In this document: positions 1-12,570 of the stretch, piece after piece
Layout of the letters: every line of letters starts with the position of its first letter
Position numbering within the stretch: position 1 is the first letter of the stretch
Assembly (NCBI RefSeq): GCF_001598475.1
Contig: NZ_BCZA01000004.1
Span: forward strand, 62,001 to 126,000
Source: Pantoea agglomerans NBRC 102470
GTDB taxonomy: Bacteria; Pseudomonadota; Gammaproteobacteria; Enterobacterales; Enterobacteriaceae
DNA length: 64,000 nt
Direction of reading: 5' to 3'
Notes under the pieces: generated by a model
Seen by the model: only the letters and a program-made list of their open reading frames with translations
The model's database searches: none
What the model was told of the DNA's origin: nothing
Program-made: the position numbers and the translations under genes

Positions 1-313
1 TTAACGGACGCAGATCGTAAATCGCAGGTTCACCGCCGGTGATCACCACATGACGCGCCGTCCAGCCCTGCTGCGCAATGGCACTCACCAGGGTCGCCGC
101 GTCGGCATCACCCCAGGCGTCGCTTTCCACCGTCTTGATCAAAATATCGCCCAGCGACGTTTCCCGATCTGTCCGCTTTTCCCAGGTGTGTTTGGTATCG
201 CACCAGCTACAGCCCACCGGGCATCCCTGCAAACGAATGAAAATGGCAGGCACGCCGGTGTAATAACCTTCGCCCTGCAGTGTCTGGAACATTTCGTTAA
301 TCGGGTATTGCAT
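1..313 (-). CDS. queE: 7-carboxy-7-deazaguanine synthase QueE (5' part only)
   Basis: Radical SAM enzyme that makes 7-carboxy-7-deazaguanine from 6-carboxytetrahydropterin in the queuosine/preQ0 pathway. The first 104 codons are present and the gene runs off the left edge. The start is the ATG at 313, giving MQYPINEMFQTLQGEGYYTG, which matches the E. coli N-terminus. Visible motifs are the cluster-binding GCPVGCSWC (CxxxCxxC) followed by DTKHTW, and the SAM-binding ITGGEP near the cut end. It lies downstream of eno on the same strand, as in E. coli, but a 400-bp gap and a terminator separate them, so it probably has its own promoter. A second queuosine gene, queF, lies 23 kb away in this window. 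Confidence 0.96.
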   Translation of the reverse strand, partial: MQYPINEMFQTLQGEGYYTGVPAIFIRLQGCPVGCSWCDTKHTWEKRTDRETSLGDILIKTVESDAWGDADAATLVSAIAQQGWTARHVVITGGEPAIYDLRPL

Positions 314-429
314 TACGGACTCGCTTGAAAAAAACAGGGCGCTGATTATGGCAGATTTGCCGCGCAGCTCAACCACGCGTTGTGCCTTTTCTCCGCGCCG
401 GACAAAACACAAATGAGGGGCTTCAGACG

Positions 430-620
430 GCTGACAGGCTCAGAACGTGGATGGCCAGGACCGAAGAGCAAAGCGTCCCGCGCTCAGGACAAAAACGCCG
501 GAAGCGTTTTTGAACAACGCAAAACGTTGTCCCGGTAACGGGCGTACCTCAGGGATGAGGTGCGTAATCGCGCGGACCCGGCCGGCAGAGATGCCGCTTT
601 GGCGATCGGGCCTTTCCATC
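430..620. repeat. structured intergenic block with three successive hairpins
   Basis: Part of the 400-bp eno-queE gap; I see no credible gene in it. Three perfect hairpins follow one another: AAAAACGC/GCGTTTTT at about 490-510, ACAACG/CGTTGT at about 512-530, and ACCTCA/TGAGGT at about 546-561. The left end carries GAAGAGCAAAGCGTCC at about 463-478, which recurs with one inserted G (GAAGAGGCAAAGCGTCC) in the relA-mazG gap at about 4782-4798. This recurrence suggests a dispersed extragenic repeat rather than a unique regulatory leader; that is inference, since copy number cannot be seen here. The rest of the gap holds the eno terminator and the queE upstream region. Confidence 0.45.
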
Positions 621-644
621 TGCGTCTGCACACCGCCACCAACA

Positions 645-672
645 AAAAGCCCCGCACAAGGCGGGGCTTCAG
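645..672 (-). terminator. rho-independent terminator after eno
   Basis: Read on the minus strand, a GCCCCGC/GCGGGGC stem with a 5-nt loop is followed directly by TTTTTGTT. It lies about 45 bp beyond the eno stop codon and is oriented to end the pyrG-eno transcript. Confidence 0.88.
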
Positions 673-713
673 AGGCCGATGATGTCACTTAGCGCGACAT
701 CAACGCACAGTCA

Positions 714-2030
<1,317 letters not shown>

Positions 2031-2053
2031 TTAGTCAATCCTAAGACAAGCAA

Positions 2054-2072
2054 CGCGCGAAAAGTTCGCGCG
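2054..2072 (-). other. intercistronic hairpin between pyrG and eno
   Basis: CGCGCGAA/TTCGCGCG forms a perfect 8-bp stem with a 3-nt loop immediately after the pyrG stop codon. No U-tract follows, so it looks more like an mRNA-stabilising or partial-attenuation structure than a full terminator. Confidence 0.5.
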
Positions 2073-2085
2073 CTGCCTGTGAAAC

Positions 2086-3738
<1,653 letters not shown>

Positions 3739-3777
3739 TTAGGTTTAAAGACGGTGGAATAACCAGGACGGGAAAAC

Positions 3778-3806
3778 AGTATACTGGAAACCGCTATCAG
3801 CCACAA
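3778..3806 (-). promoter_or_regulatory. sigma-70 promoter of pyrG
   Basis: On the minus strand TTGTGG (3806-3801) and TATACT (3783-3778) are separated by 17 bp, with the start expected near 3771, about 45 bp upstream of the pyrG ATG. Confidence 0.65.
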
Positions 3807-3952
3807 TTGATGAATCACCGCCATCCTCCAACGCATTGCTGCGGCTAACATAGCCGATAGCCGCCAATGAAATGTTGACGTGCGTCACAAAGTTGCCGTC
3901 AGGCTGAATCGAGTAAGCGAAAGCGGTGACTTTATGCACAGCGCTGGAATAA

Positions 3953-4741
3953 TCAGCGCTTCTCGCCCCGTTTCACCTGCTGCCAGGCGGCTTCCATCTG
4001 CTCCAGCGTGGCACCCGGCATACTTAACCCCTGTGCAGCGATGATCGCTTCGACTTCGCGGAAGCGGCGCTCAAACTTGTCGTTGGCCTTTTGCAGCGCG
4101 GTCTCTGCTTTGCTGCCAAGATGACGCGACAGGTTAACCGTGGCGAACAGCAGGTCGCCAATCTCCTCTTCCAGCTTCTCACCATCCACCACGCTCTGCT
4201 GCGCCTCGTGCATCACTTCATCAATCTCTTCATGCACCTTAGCCACCACCGGCCCCAGCGTGGTCCAGTCGAATCCGACATTGTGACAACGCTTCTGAAT
4301 CTTGTGGGCGCGCATCAGTGCGGGCAGTGCCTTAGGGATATCATCCAGCGCCGAATGCTGGGCTTTGTCAGCCCGCTCAGCGGTTTTTATCGCTTCCCAG
4401 TTTTTCAGCACTTCGCTGCTGGTTTCTGCTGTGGCATCGCCAAAAATGTGTGGATGACGGCGCTCCAGCTTGTCGCTGATTGCGTGGCAGATATCCTCAA
4501 AATTAAAGCGATCCTGTTCGCTGGCCATCTGTGCATAGAACACCACCTGAAACAGCAGATCGCCCAGCTCACCGCGCAGATCGTCAAAATCTTCGCGCTG
4601 GATAGCGTCCAGCACTTCGTAGGTCTCTTCCAGCGTATAGGGCGCGATGGTGGCGAAGGTCTGTTCACGATCCCACGGACAGCCATGTTGTGGATCGCGC
4701 AGGGTTTTCATTATGCCAAGCAGGCGCTCAATAGCGTTCAT
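3953..4741 (-). CDS. mazG: nucleoside triphosphate pyrophosphohydrolase MazG
   Basis: Hydrolyses (d)NTPs to monophosphate and pyrophosphate, a house-cleaning activity also linked to lowering ppGpp. 262 aa against 263 in E. coli, with two tandem MazG domains (about 9-120 and 130-250). The metal-binding helices are visible: EETYEVLDAI followed by ELGDLLFQVVFYAQ, and in the C-terminal domain EEIDEVMHEA followed by EEIGDLLFATVNLSRH. The ATG at 4741 has AGGAGG close upstream. It follows relA on the same strand, as in E. coli, but 158 bp of strongly folded sequence lies between them. Co-transcription with the ppGpp synthetase gene fits its proposed role in the stringent response. Confidence 0.98.
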   Translation of the reverse strand: MNAIERLLGIMKTLRDPQHGCPWDREQTFATIAPYTLEETYEVLDAIQREDFDDLRGELGDLLFQVVFYAQMASEQDRFNFEDICHAISDKLERRHPHIFGDATAETSSEVLKNWEAIKTAERADKAQHSALDDIPKALPALMRAHKIQKRCHNVGFDWTTLGPVVAKVHEEIDEVMHEAQQSVVDGEKLEEEIGDLLFATVNLSRHLGSKAETALQKANDKFERRFREVEAIIAAQGLSMPGATLEQMEAAWQQVKRGEKR

Positions 4742-4766
4742 TCAGGAGGATCCTTGATTAGTGAGA

Positions 4767-4880
4767 TGACAGGCAACGGGCGAAGAGGCAAAGCGTCCAA
4801 CACGGCAGGACGCTATTCACCGCGTCCGGCCGTGTCTGGTGGTGCAGAAAACGCCTGCGCAACCTCCAGCTGCCGGTTGC
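4767..4880. repeat. long imperfect palindrome in the relA-mazG gap
   Basis: An inner stem pairs ACACGGCAGGACGC (4800-4813) with GCGTCCGGCCGTGT (4822-4835) with one mismatch and an 8-nt loop. An outer imperfect pair of AGGCAACGGGC (about 4770) and GCCGGTTGCCT (about 4873) encloses it. The left part contains GAAGAGGCAAAGCGTCC, nearly the same as a segment in the eno-queE gap. No coding potential is evident. It may be an extragenic repeat that also acts as an mRNA processing or stabilising element between relA and mazG. Confidence 0.5.
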
Positions 4881-4899
4881 CTCAGTGCCTGCCTGAATA

Positions 4900-7131
4900 T
4901 CAGTGCAGGCGACGGGCGTCAATGATATCAGAGACCTGGTTCAGACGCGCCAGGACACGTCCCAGTACCTGATGGTTGTAGATCTCAATATCCATGTCGA
5001 TGGTCGCCAGCTGTTTTTTGGTGTCGCTGCGGCTTGAGACGCCCAGGACATTCACTTTCTCGTTGGCGAGAATGGTGGTGATGTCACGCAGTAAGCCGCT
5101 GCGATCGTTGGCGGTCACGCGCACCACCAGCGAATAGCCGCTGGAGTAGCTTTCGCCCCACACCGCATCGACGATACGTTCCGGCGCATGCGAAATGAGT
5201 TCAGCCAGCTGGTCGCAGTCGGCGCGATGAATAGAGATGCCGCGCCCCTGGGTGATGAAGCCGACAATATCATCCCCCGGAATCGGCTGGCAGCAGCGGG
5301 CAATGTGGTGCATCAGGTTGCCCACGCCTTCCACGACGACGCGTCCGCTCTCTTTGCGTGAAGAGGGAGTGTACGACTTCTGGGTGAGCTGACGCAGCGC
5401 TTCGCGATCTTCCTCTTCGGCGCTCGGCTTGTTCAGCTTCGCCTGCAGGAAGTTAACCATCTGGTTAAGACGGATATCGCCGCCGCCAATCGCCGCGAGC
5501 AGCTCTTCAAGCGAGGTCACGTTATAGCGCGGCAGCAGCAATTTTTCGGCTTCGCGCAGGCTGATATCCAGCTGATTCAGTTCGTTATCCAGAATCTGCC
5601 GTCCGGCGATTATATTCTTGTCGCGATCCTGCTTGCGGAACCAGTTGTGGATCTTCGAGCGCCCACGGTTGGTGGTGATGTAGCCCAGATTCGGATTGAG
5701 CCAGTCGCGGCTCGGGTTCGGCTGCTTCTGGGTGATCACTTCAACCTGATCGCCCATCTGCAGCTGGTAGGTGAACGGCACGATACGGCCACCGATTTTC
5801 GCGCCGATGCAGCGGTGACCGATGTCGCTGTGAATATGATAGGCAAAGTCGAGCGGCGTCGATCCAGCGGGCAGATCCACCACGTCGCCTTTCGGGGTAA
5901 AGACGTAGACCCGGTCATCGAACACCTGGCTGCGGACCTCTTCCAGCAGTTCGCCGGAGTCCGCCATCTCTTCCTGCCAGCTGATGAGCTTACGCAGCCA
6001 GGCGATCCGCTCTTCATGACCGGCCGCGCCACGCGCGCTGCTGGAAGTTGGCCCCTCTTTATATTTCCAGTGCGCCGCCACGCCCAGCTCGGCATCTTCA
6101 TGCATCTGGCGGGTACGGATCTGGATCTCCACCGTTTTGCCCTGCGGCCCTAACACCACCGTATGAATCGACTGGTAGCCGTTGGGTTTGGGGTTAGCGA
6201 CGTAGTCATCGAATTCACTGGGCAGATGGCGATAGAGCGTATGCACCGTACCCAGCGCACCGTAGCAATCCTGCAGGCGATCGGCGACGATGCGCACCGC
6301 CCGCACGTCAAACAGCTCATCAAAGGCCAGCGATTTTTTCTGCATCTTGCGCCAGATGCTGTAGATATGTTTCGGACGGCCATAGACTTCGGCGCGCACG
6401 CCCTCTTTGACCATCTCTTTGCGCAGATTGCTGACGAAGTTTTCGATGTACTGCTCACGGTCAATACGCCGCTCATGCAGTAATTTGGCGATGCGCTTAT
6501 ATTCGTCGGGATGCAGGTAGCGGAAGCAGTAATCTTCCAGCTCCCATTTGAGCTGACCAATACCGAGACGGTTGGCCAGTGGCGCATAGATATTGGTGCT
6601 CTCTTTGGCGGCCAGTACCCGCTCATCTTCCGGCGCATCTTTCATTTCGCGCAGGTTCATGATGCGTTCAGCCAGCTTCAGCACTACGCAGCGGAAATCT
6701 TCCACCATCGCCAGCAGCATGCGGCGAACGTTATCCACCTGTTCAGAGGCCATGGAGTCGTTGTGGATCGCTTTCAGCTGGCGGATGGCGTCCATATCGC
6801 GCACGCCGTGTACCAGCGAGACAATGCCTTTGCCGACGGCGGTTTCCAGCTCCTCTTCACTCACCACTTCATCGTTAGCCAGCGGGAAAATCAGCGCCGC
6901 ACACAGGCTTTCGATATCCATGCTGAGCATTGAGAGGATTTCAACCATCTCAATACCGCGCCACAGCAGCAGCGACTGATCAGGATGGCCCTGCGTCTGC
7001 GCTTCACAGTAGCGCCACGTCTCGGCCACACGTTGACATGATTGCGGGTTGGCAATACCGAGACTGGCGATCCACTGGTCGAGGGCGAAATCCCCCTCAG
7101 TATTTAAATGCGCACTTCTGACCGCAACCAT
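4900..7131 (-). CDS. relA: ribosome-dependent (p)ppGpp synthetase RelA
   Basis: Transfers pyrophosphate from ATP to GDP/GTP when uncharged tRNA occupies the ribosomal A site, starting the stringent response. 743 aa (744 in E. coli). Domain order: degenerate HD hydrolase-like region (about 30-200) without an obvious HD pair, synthetase (about 240-380, with YGRPKHIYSIWRKM, DELFDVRAVRI and PKPNGYQSIHTVV), TGS (about 405-470, VYVFTPKGDVVDLPAGSTPLDFAY read in two parts), helical/zinc-finger region with HHIARCCQPIPGD (about 605-640), and C-terminal ACT (about 665-740, VTANDRSGLLRDITT). Start ATG at 7131. It follows rlmD by 29 bp and probably shares its transcript. Confidence 0.99.
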   Translation of the reverse strand: MVAVRSAHLNTEGDFALDQWIASLGIANPQSCQRVAETWRYCEAQTQGHPDQSLLLWRGIEMVEILSMLSMDIESLCAALIFPLANDEVVSEEELETAVGKGIVSLVHGVRDMDAIRQLKAIHNDSMASEQVDNVRRMLLAMVEDFRCVVLKLAERIMNLREMKDAPEDERVLAAKESTNIYAPLANRLGIGQLKWELEDYCFRYLHPDEYKRIAKLLHERRIDREQYIENFVSNLRKEMVKEGVRAEVYGRPKHIYSIWRKMQKKSLAFDELFDVRAVRIVADRLQDCYGALGTVHTLYRHLPSEFDDYVANPKPNGYQSIHTVVLGPQGKTVEIQIRTRQMHEDAELGVAAHWKYKEGPTSSSARGAAGHEERIAWLRKLISWQEEMADSGELLEEVRSQVFDDRVYVFTPKGDVVDLPAGSTPLDFAYHIHSDIGHRCIGAKIGGRIVPFTYQLQMGDQVEVITQKQPNPSRDWLNPNLGYITTNRGRSKIHNWFRKQDRDKNIIAGRQILDNELNQLDISLREAEKLLLPRYNVTSLEELLAAIGGGDIRLNQMVNFLQAKLNKPSAEEEDREALRQLTQKSYTPSSRKESGRVVVEGVGNLMHHIARCCQPIPGDDIVGFITQGRGISIHRADCDQLAELISHAPERIVDAVWGESYSSGYSLVVRVTANDRSGLLRDITTILANEKVNVLGVSSRSDTKKQLATIDMDIEIYNHQVLGRVLARLNQVSDIIDARRLH

Positions 7132-7160
7132 AACCTCTCCTGCACAACGACATACATCGC

Positions 7161-8477
7161 TTATGTTTTTCTGAACAGCACCATGGATTCGAGATGACGG
7201 GTATGTGGGAACATATCCAGCATCGCGACCCTTTCCAATTGGTAGCCTGCCGACAGCAATGTCTGGCTGTCGCGGGCGAGTGTGGTGGGATTACACGAAA
7301 CATAGACCACGCGATCTGGTGCAAGTTTAACCACATGCGCCATTACGCCCGCAGCCCCGGCGCGTGCCGGATCGAGTAATACCTTGTTAAATCCCTGTGC
7401 CGCCCACGGCTGGCGCGACACTTCTTCTTCCAGATTATGCTGAAAGAAACTGACATTTTTAAGATTATTCAAATCAGCATTATACGCTGCCTGCCGCACT
7501 AATGCTGCAATCCCCTCCACACCAACCACATTATGTACGAAGATTCCTATAGGAAGTGTGAAGTTTCCCATGCCGCAAAACAGATCCAGCACCCGGTCTT
7601 CCGGCTGCAGATCGAGCCAGGCAATTGCCTTCGCGACCATCTGCTGATTAACACCATCATTAACCTGAATAAAATCCTGTGGGCTGAAGGTTAGCTTAAG
7701 CTGGTGAGATTGATAAAACGGCGTCGACTCATTTAACGCACTCAACTCTTCCTCGCCCGCATCCAGGAACAGCATCAGCTGATGCTTATGCGAAAACTGT
7801 TCCAGTTTTTCACGGTCATCCGCATGCAGCGCATCAAGATGGCGCAGAATCATCAGCGGCCCGTTGTCTGCCAGCACCAGCTCCACATGCCCGAGACGCC
7901 TGACGGCGCGTAAGTCACTGAGACACTGGTGCAATGGAACCAGTAAAGCCTCAAGTTCGGGCACTAAAATGGGGCATTGCTGAATATCAACCAGATCGTT
8001 GCTGGCTTCCTGACGGAAGCCCATCTGCAACCGCTGCGCCTTATTTTGCCATTGCAGCCCCAGACGGGCGCGACGACGATAGCCCCAGGGCTGACCGGCG
8101 ATCACCTCATCCACCGCCACGTCTTGTGCGGCGGCCTGACGCAGCATCCGGCTCAGCGCCTGGGCTTTGCTCTGCTGTTGCAGCGCCACATCGGCATGCT
8201 GCTGCTGGCAGCCGCCGCAGCGTTCATAATGTGGGCAGCGCGGCGTGACTCGCGCCGGACTGCGGCTAATCAGTCGTGTCACTTTCGCCCGGGCAAATTG
8301 ACGTTTATCCTCTGTCAGCATGACCTCCGCCTGTTCCCCAGGCAGGGCACCGGCGACAAAAAGGGTTTTGCCCTTGTGACGCGCCACCCCTTGTCCGAAC
8401 GGATCAAGCGCCTCAATGGTGACGGTGATCCGTTGTTGCGTCGTCACGCGCTGTTTTGCAACGTAAAATTGCGCCAT
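7161..8477 (-). CDS. rlmD: 23S rRNA (uracil-1939-C5)-methyltransferase RlmD
   Basis: Methylates U1939 of 23S rRNA using SAM. 438 aa (E. coli 433). The N-terminal TRAM domain (about 10-70) is followed by the iron-sulfur cysteines [14 protein letters not shown] (about 80-95, with a fourth Cys in QQCPIL near 165). The C-terminal methyltransferase domain has [15 protein letters not shown] for SAM and the catalytic cysteine in [15 protein letters not shown] at 8477; a short start extension compared with E. coli is possible. It is divergent from barA (94 bp) and lies 29 bp upstream of relA, so relA transcription may read through from it. Confidence 0.98.
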   Translation of the reverse strand: MAQFYVAKQRVTTQQRITVTIEALDPFGQGVARHKGKTLFVAGALPGEQAEVMLTEDKRQFARAKVTRLISRSPARVTPRCPHYERCGGCQQQHADVALQQQSKAQALSRMLRQAAAQDVAVDEVIAGQPWGYRRRARLGLQWQNKAQRLQMGFRQEASNDLVDIQQCPILVPELEALLVPLHQCLSDLRAVRRLGHVELVLADNGPLMILRHLDALHADDREKLEQFSHKHQLMLFLDAGEEELSALNESTPFYQSHQLKLTFSPQDFIQVNDGVNQQMVAKAIAWLDLQPEDRVLDLFCGMGNFTLPIGIFVHNVVGVEGIAALVRQAAYNADLNNLKNVSFFQHNLEEEVSRQPWAAQGFNKVLLDPARAGAAGVMAHVVKLAPDRVVYVSCNPTTLARDSQTLLSAGYQLERVAMLDMFPHTRHLESMVLFRKT

Positions 8478-8571
8478 AGTGTTATTAATTCTCTTTATCG
8501 AAAACGACCTGCATTGTTTTTGTCGACAGCATGCACAGGGACGTTAATGCCGGAGTAGCCAGGCGACTATT

Positions 8572-11301
8572 ATGACCAAATACAGCCTGCGGGCGCGAAT
8601 GATGATTTTAATTCTGGCACCCACGCTGATGGTTGGCCTGCTGCTCAGCTCATTTTTTGTGGTGCACCGCTACAATGAACTGCAGCGCCAGGTTATCGAT
8701 GCCGGAGCCAATATCATTGAACCGCTGGCGATCTCCAGCGAATACAGCATGACCTGGCACAATCGTGACGCCATGCGTGAACTGGTCAGCCTGCTGCACC
8801 GCCGCCATTCCGGCATCGTCCGGGCGATCTCGGTGTTTGATAATCACAACCAGCTCTACGTCACCTCCAATCACAAGCAGAACCTCAGCCTGCTGCAACA
8901 GGATGATATCCGCGCCCTGCCCGACGATGTCTCCATGGAACGTCACGGCAACGTATTGATTCTGCGCACACCGATCACCACCGAGCGTTACGATGTGGAT
9001 GAATTGCCGGACGAAGATGCCAAGCCGTCGGGAAATCCGCTGGGCTACGTGGCGATAGAACTGGATCTGCAGTCGGTGCGCCTGCAGCAGTATAAAGAGG
9101 TGTTTGTCGCCACGCTGATGCTGCTCTTCTGCTTCTGCCTGGCCATGCTGTTTGCCTATCGTCTGATGCGTGATGTCACCGGCCCGATCCGCAATATGGT
9201 CACCACCGTTGACCGCATCCGTCGCGGCCAGCTCGACAGCCGCGTTGAGGGATACATGCTGGGTGAACTCAGCATTCTGAAAAACGGGATTAATGCGATG
9301 GCGATGTCGCTGACCGCCTATCACGAAGAGATGCAGCACAATATCGATCAGGCGACCTACGATCTGCGAGAGACGCTGGAACAGCTGGAGATTCAGAACG
9401 TTGAGCTGGATCTGGCGAAGAAACGCGCCCAGGAAGCGGCGCGTATCAAATCTGAGTTTCTGGCCAATATGTCGCATGAGCTGCGGACGCCGCTTAATGG
9501 CGTGCTGGGCTTTACCCGGCAGATGCTGAAAACCCAGCTGCGCACCACCCAGCGCGACTATATGCAGACCATTGAACGTTCAGCCAATAACCTGCTTAGT
9601 ATTATCAATGACGTGCTCGATTTCTCGAAGCTGGAAGCGGGCAAACTGATGCTGGAGGCGATCCCCTTCCCGCTGCGTGCCACACTGGATGAAACGCTGG
9701 TGCTGCTGGCCCCGTCGGCGCATGACAAAGGGCTGGAGCTGACGGTGGTGTGTGACAGCAGCGTGCCGGACAATGTGATTGGCGATGCGCTGCGCCTGCA
9801 ACAGATTCTGATTAACCTGATCGGTAACGCCATCAAGTTTACCGAGAAAGGGTATATCGGCCTGCGCGTCGGACAGCGGGTGATTACGCAGTCGCGCGTC
9901 GAGCTGGAGATTCAGGTTGAAGATAGCGGCATCGGCATCTCTGAGCAGCAACAGACACAGCTTTTCCAGGCGTTCCGTCAGGCTGACGCCAGCATTTCGC
10001 GCCGTCATGGCGGCACCGGGCTGGGGCTGGTGATCACCCAGAAACTGGTGCGGGAGATGGGCGGCGAAATCACCTTCAGCAGTCAGCCGGACAAGGGCTC
10101 CACCTTTGTGATTCGCGTGCAGCTGGATCTCAATCCCAATGCGCCCGGCATGCCACGCGTGCTGGATGCGCTGTCACATGCGCGCATTGCCTATGTTGAA
10201 GCGGATGCTAACGTTGCCAGCGCAGCACTGGAGATGTTAAGCGCCACACCATTGCAGATCGATTACAGCGAAACGCTGGAGGGTTTAAAAGCGTCTCACT
10301 ATCCGCTGCTGCTGATGGCGATGCCGGTCGACATCAGCCAGCCTGAGCTGCTCAATGAACGCATGATTAATGCGCTGCTGGATCGGGCCGACAACGTGCT
10401 GATGGCGCTCCCCAGCCCGATGATGTTGCTGGCGGATGAACTGAAGGTACGCGGCATTGACGGTTGCATCGCTAAACCGATCTCCCTGACGCGACTCCTG
10501 CCGATGTTACTGGATTTGCATACCCGTCAGATCAGTGAACTGCCGCTTTCACCCCGGCTGCCGCTGACGGTGATGGCGGTGGATGATAACCCCGCCAACC
10601 TCAAGCTGATTGGCGCGCTGCTGGAGGAGCAGGTGCAGAACATCCTGCTGTGCAGCAGCGCCGAACACGCCATCCGTGAGGCACGTCAGCAGTCGCTGGA
10701 TGTGATTCTGATGGATATTCAGATGCCGGACATCGATGGCATTCGCGCCAGCGAAATTATCCGCAGCATGCCGCATCATGCCAGTACACCGATTGTGGCG
10801 GTCACCGCCCATGCGATTGATGGCGAGCGTGAACAATTGATCAAGGCGGGCATGAATGACTATCTTGCCAAACCGATTGATGAGAGCAAGTTAAGACAGT
10901 TGCTGGCGCGCTATACGCCACCACCGGTGGTCACCGTGCCGGAACTGCTGCCAATATTACCCACGCTGGACTGGCAACTGGCGCTGCGACAGGCGGCGAA
11001 CAAAGCCGATCTGGCGCGCGATCTGCTGCGAATGCTGCTGGAATTTTTACCGGAAGTGCATGCGAAGATGGCGCAGTTTATGTCGACCAATGAGGTCAAC
11101 GCCCTGCGTGAGATTATTCACAAGCTGCACGGCAGTGCCAGCTACAGCGGCGTGCCGCGCATGAAGCAACTCTGCCATCAGCTGGAAAGAGAGCTGCTGG
11201 AGGCCAGCGATATCGCTGCGCTGGAGCCGGAACTGCTGGAGCTGCAGGATGAGATGGAGAACGTCGCCCGAGAAGCCCGCCAGCTGTTAGGGATTGGATA
11301 A
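8572..11301 (+). CDS. barA: hybrid sensor histidine kinase BarA
   Basis: Membrane sensor of the BarA/UvrY system; in E. coli it responds to short-chain carboxylates and its output, via UvrY, is transcription of csrB/csrC, which titrate CsrA. 909 aa. Two membrane segments (about 11-31 and 177-197) flank a periplasmic sensor; then HAMP (about 199-252), HisKA with His302 in SHELRTP, HATPase (N box [12 protein letters not shown] boxes EDSGIGI and GGTGLGL), a pseudo-receiver-like linker, a receiver with Asp715 in VILMDIQMP, and a C-terminal HPt with His853 in [11 protein letters not shown]. All phosphorelay residues are intact. The RNA it controls, csrB, is also in this window (22179-22494). Confidence 0.99.
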   Translation: MTKYSLRARMMILILAPTLMVGLLLSSFFVVHRYNELQRQVIDAGANIIEPLAISSEYSMTWHNRDAMRELVSLLHRRHSGIVRAISVFDNHNQLYVTSNHKQNLSLLQQDDIRALPDDVSMERHGNVLILRTPITTERYDVDELPDEDAKPSGNPLGYVAIELDLQSVRLQQYKEVFVATLMLLFCFCLAMLFAYRLMRDVTGPIRNMVTTVDRIRRGQLDSRVEGYMLGELSILKNGINAMAMSLTAYHEEMQHNIDQATYDLRETLEQLEIQNVELDLAKKRAQEAARIKSEFLANMSHELRTPLNGVLGFTRQMLKTQLRTTQRDYMQTIERSANNLLSIINDVLDFSKLEAGKLMLEAIPFPLRATLDETLVLLAPSAHDKGLELTVVCDSSVPDNVIGDALRLQQILINLIGNAIKFTEKGYIGLRVGQRVITQSRVELEIQVEDSGIGISEQQQTQLFQAFRQADASISRRHGGTGLGLVITQKLVREMGGEITFSSQPDKGSTFVIRVQLDLNPNAPGMPRVLDALSHARIAYVEADANVASAALEMLSATPLQIDYSETLEGLKASHYPLLLMAMPVDISQPELLNERMINALLDRADNVLMALPSPMMLLADELKVRGIDGCIAKPISLTRLLPMLLDLHTRQISELPLSPRLPLTVMAVDDNPANLKLIGALLEEQVQNILLCSSAEHAIREARQQSLDVILMDIQMPDIDGIRASEIIRSMPHHASTPIVAVTAHAIDGEREQLIKAGMNDYLAKPIDESKLRQLLARYTPPPVVTVPELLPILPTLDWQLALRQAANKADLARDLLRMLLEFLPEVHAKMAQFMSTNEVNALREIIHKLHGSASYSGVPRMKQLCHQLERELLEASDIAALEPELLELQDEMENVAREARQLLGIG

Positions 11302-11318
11302 GGCTGGCGGTGAGTTAA

Positions 11319-11344
11319 ACCCGGCCGATGTGGAGTGGCCGGGT
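11319..11344. terminator. candidate bidirectional terminator between barA and garK
   Basis: ACCCGGCC/GGCCGGGT forms an 8-bp stem with a 10-nt loop in the 54-bp gap between the convergent genes. There is no U-tract on either side, so termination strength is uncertain. AGTTAAACCCGGCC also occurs just inside the garK 3' end, a short direct repeat. Confidence 0.4.
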
Positions 11345-11355
11345 AATGCTGGTGG

Positions 11356-12495
11356 TTAGTTAAACCCGGCCAGCTTTAACGTGGCTGCCACATTACGCGC
11401 CGTCATCTCAACATTCTTTCCGGCGCTGGCGAGTGCCTCATCCAGCGTACAGATGCTGTAGAGCACGCTGAATACCGCATCGATCCCGTGCTGATGCACC
11501 ACGCCGACATCGGCCGTCAGGCTTCCGGCGATGCCAATCACCGGCTTATTAAAGCGCTTTGCCACGCTGGCGACGCCGATCGGCACTTTGCCATTAATAC
11601 TCTGGCTGTCGATACGCCCTTCACCGGTAATCACCAGGTCCGCATCTTTTACCTCTTCAGCCAGCCCCAGCGCCTCAGTAACAATCTCAATGCCGCGCCG
11701 CAGCTCCGCCTGACAAAAGGCATGCAGCGCCGCCCCCATACCGCCCGCTGCGCCGCCGCCCGGGATATGCAGCACATCAATATCGAGATCGCGGTGAATA
11801 ATCGCGGCGTAATGGGCCAGCGCCTGATCGAGCTGCTGCACCAGCGCCGGTGTCGCCCCTTTCTGTGGGCCGAAAATGGCCGATGCACCCTCTTTGCCCG
11901 TCAGCGGATTGGTGACGTCACAGGCCACTTCAATGCGGCACTGATGAATGCGGGCGTCCAGCGCGTCAATATCGATGCTGGCAAGATCGGCGAGTGCACC
12001 GCCACCGTGACCGATCTCGCAGCCCTGGTCGTCCAGCAGCCGGGCGCCCAGCGCCTGCATCATGCCGGCTCCGCCATCATTGGTGGCGCTGCCGCCGATA
12101 CCAATGATGATGTGGCCGACCCCCTTATCCAGCGCATGTCTGATCAACTCGCCGGTGCCAAATGAGGTCGTTATCAGCGGGTCACGCTGCGATGCAGGCA
12201 CCCGCTCCAGTCCACTGGCCGCTGCCATTTCGATATAGGCGGTGGACTCATCGCCGGACAGGCCATAGAAGGCGTCGACCTCTGTTCCCAGCGGCCCCGT
12301 CACCTTCAGCCTGACGATTTTTCCCTTCGTCGCCGCCACCATCGCTTCTACCGTTCCTTCACCGCCGTCGGCGACCGGTATTTTCACGTAATGCGCATCG
12401 GGAAAGATGTCACGGAAACCCGCTTCAATCGCCGATGCCACATCCAGGGCGGATAAACTCTCTTTATATGAATCCGGTGCGATTACGATTTTCAT
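11356..12495 (-). CDS. garK: glycerate 2-kinase GarK
   Basis: Phosphorylates D-glycerate to 2-phosphoglycerate, the last step of glucarate/galactarate breakdown before glycolysis. 379 aa (E. coli 381). Family landmarks are the N-terminal [57 protein letters not shown] and [12 protein letters not shown]. The open frame extends 23 codons further upstream, but the ATG at 12495 gives the conserved N-terminus. It is last of six same-strand sugar-acid genes, 75 bp after garR. Its product feeds enolase, also encoded in this window. garK/glxK paralogues exist in enterics; the operon context supports garK. Confidence 0.96.
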   Translation of the reverse strand: MKIVIAPDSYKESLSALDVASAIEAGFRDIFPDAHYVKIPVADGGEGTVEAMVAATKGKIVRLKVTGPLGTEVDAFYGLSGDESTAYIEMAAASGLERVPASQRDPLITTSFGTGELIRHALDKGVGHIIIGIGGSATNDGGAGMMQALGARLLDDQGCEIGHGGGALADLASIDIDALDARIHQCRIEVACDVTNPLTGKEGASAIFGPQKGATPALVQQLDQALAHYAAIIHRDLDIDVLHIPGGGAAGGMGAALHAFCQAELRRGIEIVTEALGLAEEVKDADLVITGEGRIDSQSINGKVPIGVASVAKRFNKPVIGIAGSLTADVGVVHQHGIDAVFSVLYSICTLDEALASAGKNVEMTARNVAATLKLAGFN

Positions 12496-12570
12496 AGGCA
12501 ATCCGAGCGCAGTTGAGTAATTGAAACGGCTCTGAACCAGTCCGGTTTCCGCAGAGACCGACACCGGGTT

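Noticed and set aside
440-692. Two roughly 80-codon frames in the eno-queE gap, one per strand
   Set aside because: They cover the hairpins and the eno terminator, have no ribosome site and no family resemblance.
3745-3939. 64-codon minus-strand frame upstream of pyrG, considered as a leader peptide
   Set aside because: It spans the pyrG promoter elements at 3778-3806 and so would lie mostly upstream of the transcript start.
4091-4972. 293-codon plus-strand open frame across mazG and the relA end
   Set aside because: Shadow of mazG codon usage that runs through the structured gap; no recognisable motif.
8650-9477. 275-codon minus-strand open frame inside barA
   Set aside because: Antisense to the conserved BarA sensor and HAMP parts; His/Gln-rich translation typical of a shadow frame.
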